Assembly: GCA_017527435.1 (NCBI GenBank)
Contig: JAFXQB010000013.1
Coordinates: forward strand, 16,065-80,064
Length of the DNA: 64,000 nucleotides
DNA from: Salinivirgaceae bacterium
GTDB lineage: Bacteria; Bacteroidota; Bacteroidia; Bacteroidales; SZUA-534
Direction: 5' to 3'
Shown in pieces: positions 62,403 through 64,000 of this stretch (position 1 is its first letter; each line of letters opens with the position of its first letter). A program made the translations under genes and the position numbers. The notes under the pieces were generated by a model. The model had not been told where the DNA came from. It searched no databases and was given only the letters and a program-made list of their open reading frames with translations.

Positions 62403-62680
62403 GAGTTAGGAGTTAGAAATTAGGAATTAGGAGTTAGAAATTAGGAGTTAGAAATTAGGAGTTAGGAAATAATTAACAATTAACAATGAAGGCAGAATGG
62501 TAAGAAAATCGCTAACCGATTCAATCCGATTTTAACCGATAACATCTGATTGAATCTGATAAAATCGGTTAGAAACAATAAAATCTGTGATAATCAGTGT
62601 TCCCGATAGCAATCGGGACTGTGTCATCTGTGCGAAATAAAAAAATCGAAAACAATCATTCATAAATCAAAAATCTATCG
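62403..62680. repeat. Word-repeat spacer with REP-like palindrome
   Basis: Starts with GGAGTTAGGAGTTAGAAATTAGG variants (62401-62470) and AATTAACAATTAACAATGA (shared with the hisA-hisF and hisF-hisI gaps). Then come AACCGATTCAATCCGATTTTAACCG, AAATCTGTGATAATCAG words, and TCCCGATAGCAATCGGGA (62601-62618). No gene. Confidence 0.75.
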
Positions 62681-62683
62681 AAA

Positions 62684-63943
62684 ATGGGAAAAGTTCTAAT
62701 CATCGGCTGCGGAGGCGTTGCTAGCGTGGCCATTCAGAAATGCGCTCAAAACAGCGACGTGTTTAACGAGATTTGCATTGCAAGCCGCACAGTGAGCAAG
62801 TGCGACGCGCTCAAGGCCAAAATCGAGGGCTCGACAAAGGCGAAAATCACCACCGAAAAGGTTGACGCCGACAACGTGCAGGAACTTGTGGCGCTCATCC
62901 GCAAGGTGAACCCCGACGTGGTTCTGAACCTGGCTCTACCCTATCAGGACCTGACCATTATGGACGCCTGCCTTGAAACGGGCGTGCACTACATCGATAC
63001 GGCCAACTACGAGGCCGAGGACACCGAAGACCCGACGTGGCGCGCCATCTACGAGAAACGCTGCCGCGAGAAGGGCTTCACGGCTTATTTCGACTACTCG
63101 TGGCAATGGGCCTACAACGAGCGCTTCAAGGCCAAAGACATCACGGGCCTGCTCGGCACAGGCTTCGACCCTGGCGTGACGAGCGTCTTCTCGGCCTACG
63201 CGCTGAAACACTATTTCGACGAGATTCACACCATCGATATTCTCGACTGCAACGGCGGCGACCACGGCTATCCGTTCGCAACAAACTTCAATCCCGAAAT
63301 CAACCTGCGCGAGGTTTCGGCCAACGGCTCGTACTGGGAGAACGGACACTGGGTTGAGACCAAACCAATGGAAATCAAGCGCGAGTACAACTTCGACGGC
63401 GTGGGCCCGAAAGATATGTATCTGCTTCACCACGAGGAGATTGAGTCGCTGGCAAAGAACATTCCTGGCGTAAAGCGCATCCGTTTCTTTATGACCTTCG
63501 GACAGAGTTATCTCACTCATATGAAGTGTCTTGAGAACGTTGGAATGCTGCGCACCGACGCCGTCAACTTCAACGGTCAGGAGATTGTGCCCATTCAGTT
63601 CCTGAAGGCGCTTCTGCCCGACCCCGCATCGCTCGGACCGCGCACCGTGGGCAAGACCAACATCGGCTGCATCTTCACTGGCGTGAAAGACGGCAAACCG
63701 CGCAACCTTTACATCTACAACGTCTGCGACCATCAGGAGTGCTACAAGGAAGTGGGCTCACAGGCCATATCGTACACCACTGGCGTGCCCGCAATGATTG
63801 GCACAATGCTGGTAATGAAAGGCTTATGGAAGAAACCTGGCGTGTTCAACGTTGAGGATTTCGACCCCGACCCGTATATGGAGGCACTCAACAAATGGGG
63901 CCTGCCGTGGGTTGTGAGCGAGAATCCTGTGCTGGTTCCGTAA
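62684..63943 (+). CDS. Carboxynorspermidine / carboxyspermidine dehydrogenase (saccharopine dehydrogenase family)
   Basis: 419 residues. N-terminal Rossmann NADP site LIIGCGGVASVAIQ (5-18), then NLALPYQDLTIMDACLETGVHYIDTANYE and the GTGFDPGVTSVFSAY signature of this branch. It condenses putrescine (or diaminopropane) with aspartate semialdehyde and reduces the product to carboxyspermidine, which a decarboxylase (NspC) turns into spermidine. That is the usual Bacteroidota route. Its presence beside SpeE gives the locus two routes to spermidine. NspC is not seen before the window ends. A bare saccharopine dehydrogenase role is less likely. Confidence 0.88.
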   Translation: MGKVLIIGCGGVASVAIQKCAQNSDVFNEICIASRTVSKCDALKAKIEGSTKAKITTEKVDADNVQELVALIRKVNPDVVLNLALPYQDLTIMDACLETGVHYIDTANYEAEDTEDPTWRAIYEKRCREKGFTAYFDYSWQWAYNERFKAKDITGLLGTGFDPGVTSVFSAYALKHYFDEIHTIDILDCNGGDHGYPFATNFNPEINLREVSANGSYWENGHWVETKPMEIKREYNFDGVGPKDMYLLHHEEIESLAKNIPGVKRIRFFMTFGQSYLTHMKCLENVGMLRTDAVNFNGQEIVPIQFLKALLPDPASLGPRTVGKTNIGCIFTGVKDGKPRNLYIYNVCDHQECYKEVGSQAISYTTGVPAMIGTMLVMKGLWKKPGVFNVEDFDPDPYMEALNKWGLPWVVSENPVLVP

Positions 63944-64000
63944 AAGTTTAAAGTTTAAAAGTTTAAAGTTTAAAAATTTAGAAATTTAGAAATTTAGAAG
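63944..64000. repeat. Word-repeat spacer at the window edge
   Basis: Copies of AAAAGTTTAAAGTTTAAA followed by AAATTTAGAAATTTAGAAATT. Continues past the window. Confidence 0.7.

Overview
The window looks like a chromosomal segment of an uncultured Bacteroidales (Bacteroidota) bacterium. The evidence is: promoters of the Bacteroidota type (TTG or TTTG, 18-19 bases, then TAnnTTTG) ahead of several genes; a type IX secretion C-terminal sorting domain on a C10 peptidase; Bacteroidota-typical families (DUF4831, four-helix-bundle/zinc-ribbon protein, TPR-PP2C phosphatase, LysM/binding-protein fusion, patatin-barrel fusion); and a citrate synthase, aconitase and isocitrate dehydrogenase block. No CRISPR array, complete insertion sequence, rRNA or phage gene was seen. 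One tRNA gene, tRNA-Ser(CGA), is present.

Layout. 1-390: remnant of an Rpn/PD-(D/E)XK-type transposase gene with an intact promoter, then a small AT-rich gene. 472-3342: hisH-hisA-hisF-hisI, with hisI lacking a HisE half. 3448-8671: PurF-like protein with Ser in place of the catalytic Cys, a tiny membrane protein, an SPFH protein and a patatin fused to an outer-membrane barrel. 8765-10517: methionine aminopeptidase and a convergent lipoprotein. 10813-15847: oxidative TCA branch (aconitase, NADP-isocitrate dehydrogenase, citrate synthase). 15922-24384: outer-membrane protein, gyrB, a plugless beta-barrel and a 1155-residue TPR protein, all on the minus strand. 24760-27853: AT-rich accessory island with a MACPF-like secreted protein, a small HTH protein, elaborate inverted repeats and a four-helix-bundle protein. 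28099-33068: ftsE, NAD(P)HX repair enzyme, DUF4831 protein, MATE exporter. 33300-38660: TPR-PP2C phosphatase, AT-rich lipoprotein, and a second TPR protein with no output domain. 38669-44479 (minus): secreted C10 peptidase, SpmA/SpmB-like protein, TlpA-like thioredoxin, aminotransferase. 44825-56281: two-module esterase, LysM protein, acyltransferase, glycosyltransferase, a collapsed amidohydrolase, lgt with an overlapping lipoprotein, GH43-CBM6 lipoprotein. 56448-58692: tRNA-Ser and a DEAD-box helicase. 58776-63943: polyamine locus with a long, probably structured leader, then speA, speE, speB and carboxy(nor)spermidine dehydrogenase.

Two themes cut across the window. First, many spacers between genes are built from short, degenerate word repeats, and the same words recur in widely separated spacers; REP-like palindromes (GGACGCGAT...ATCGCGTCC and TCCCGATAGCTATCGGGA) sit in the same spacers. 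Second, several proteins keep a recognisable fold but have lost or changed key residues or domains (PurF-like Ser2, SpeE Asp to Gly, amidohydrolase without its barrel, TPR sensor without phosphatase).

The strongest candidates for something new are the structured leader of the polyamine operon, the MACPF/HTH/inverted-repeat island, and the dispersed word-repeat spacers.
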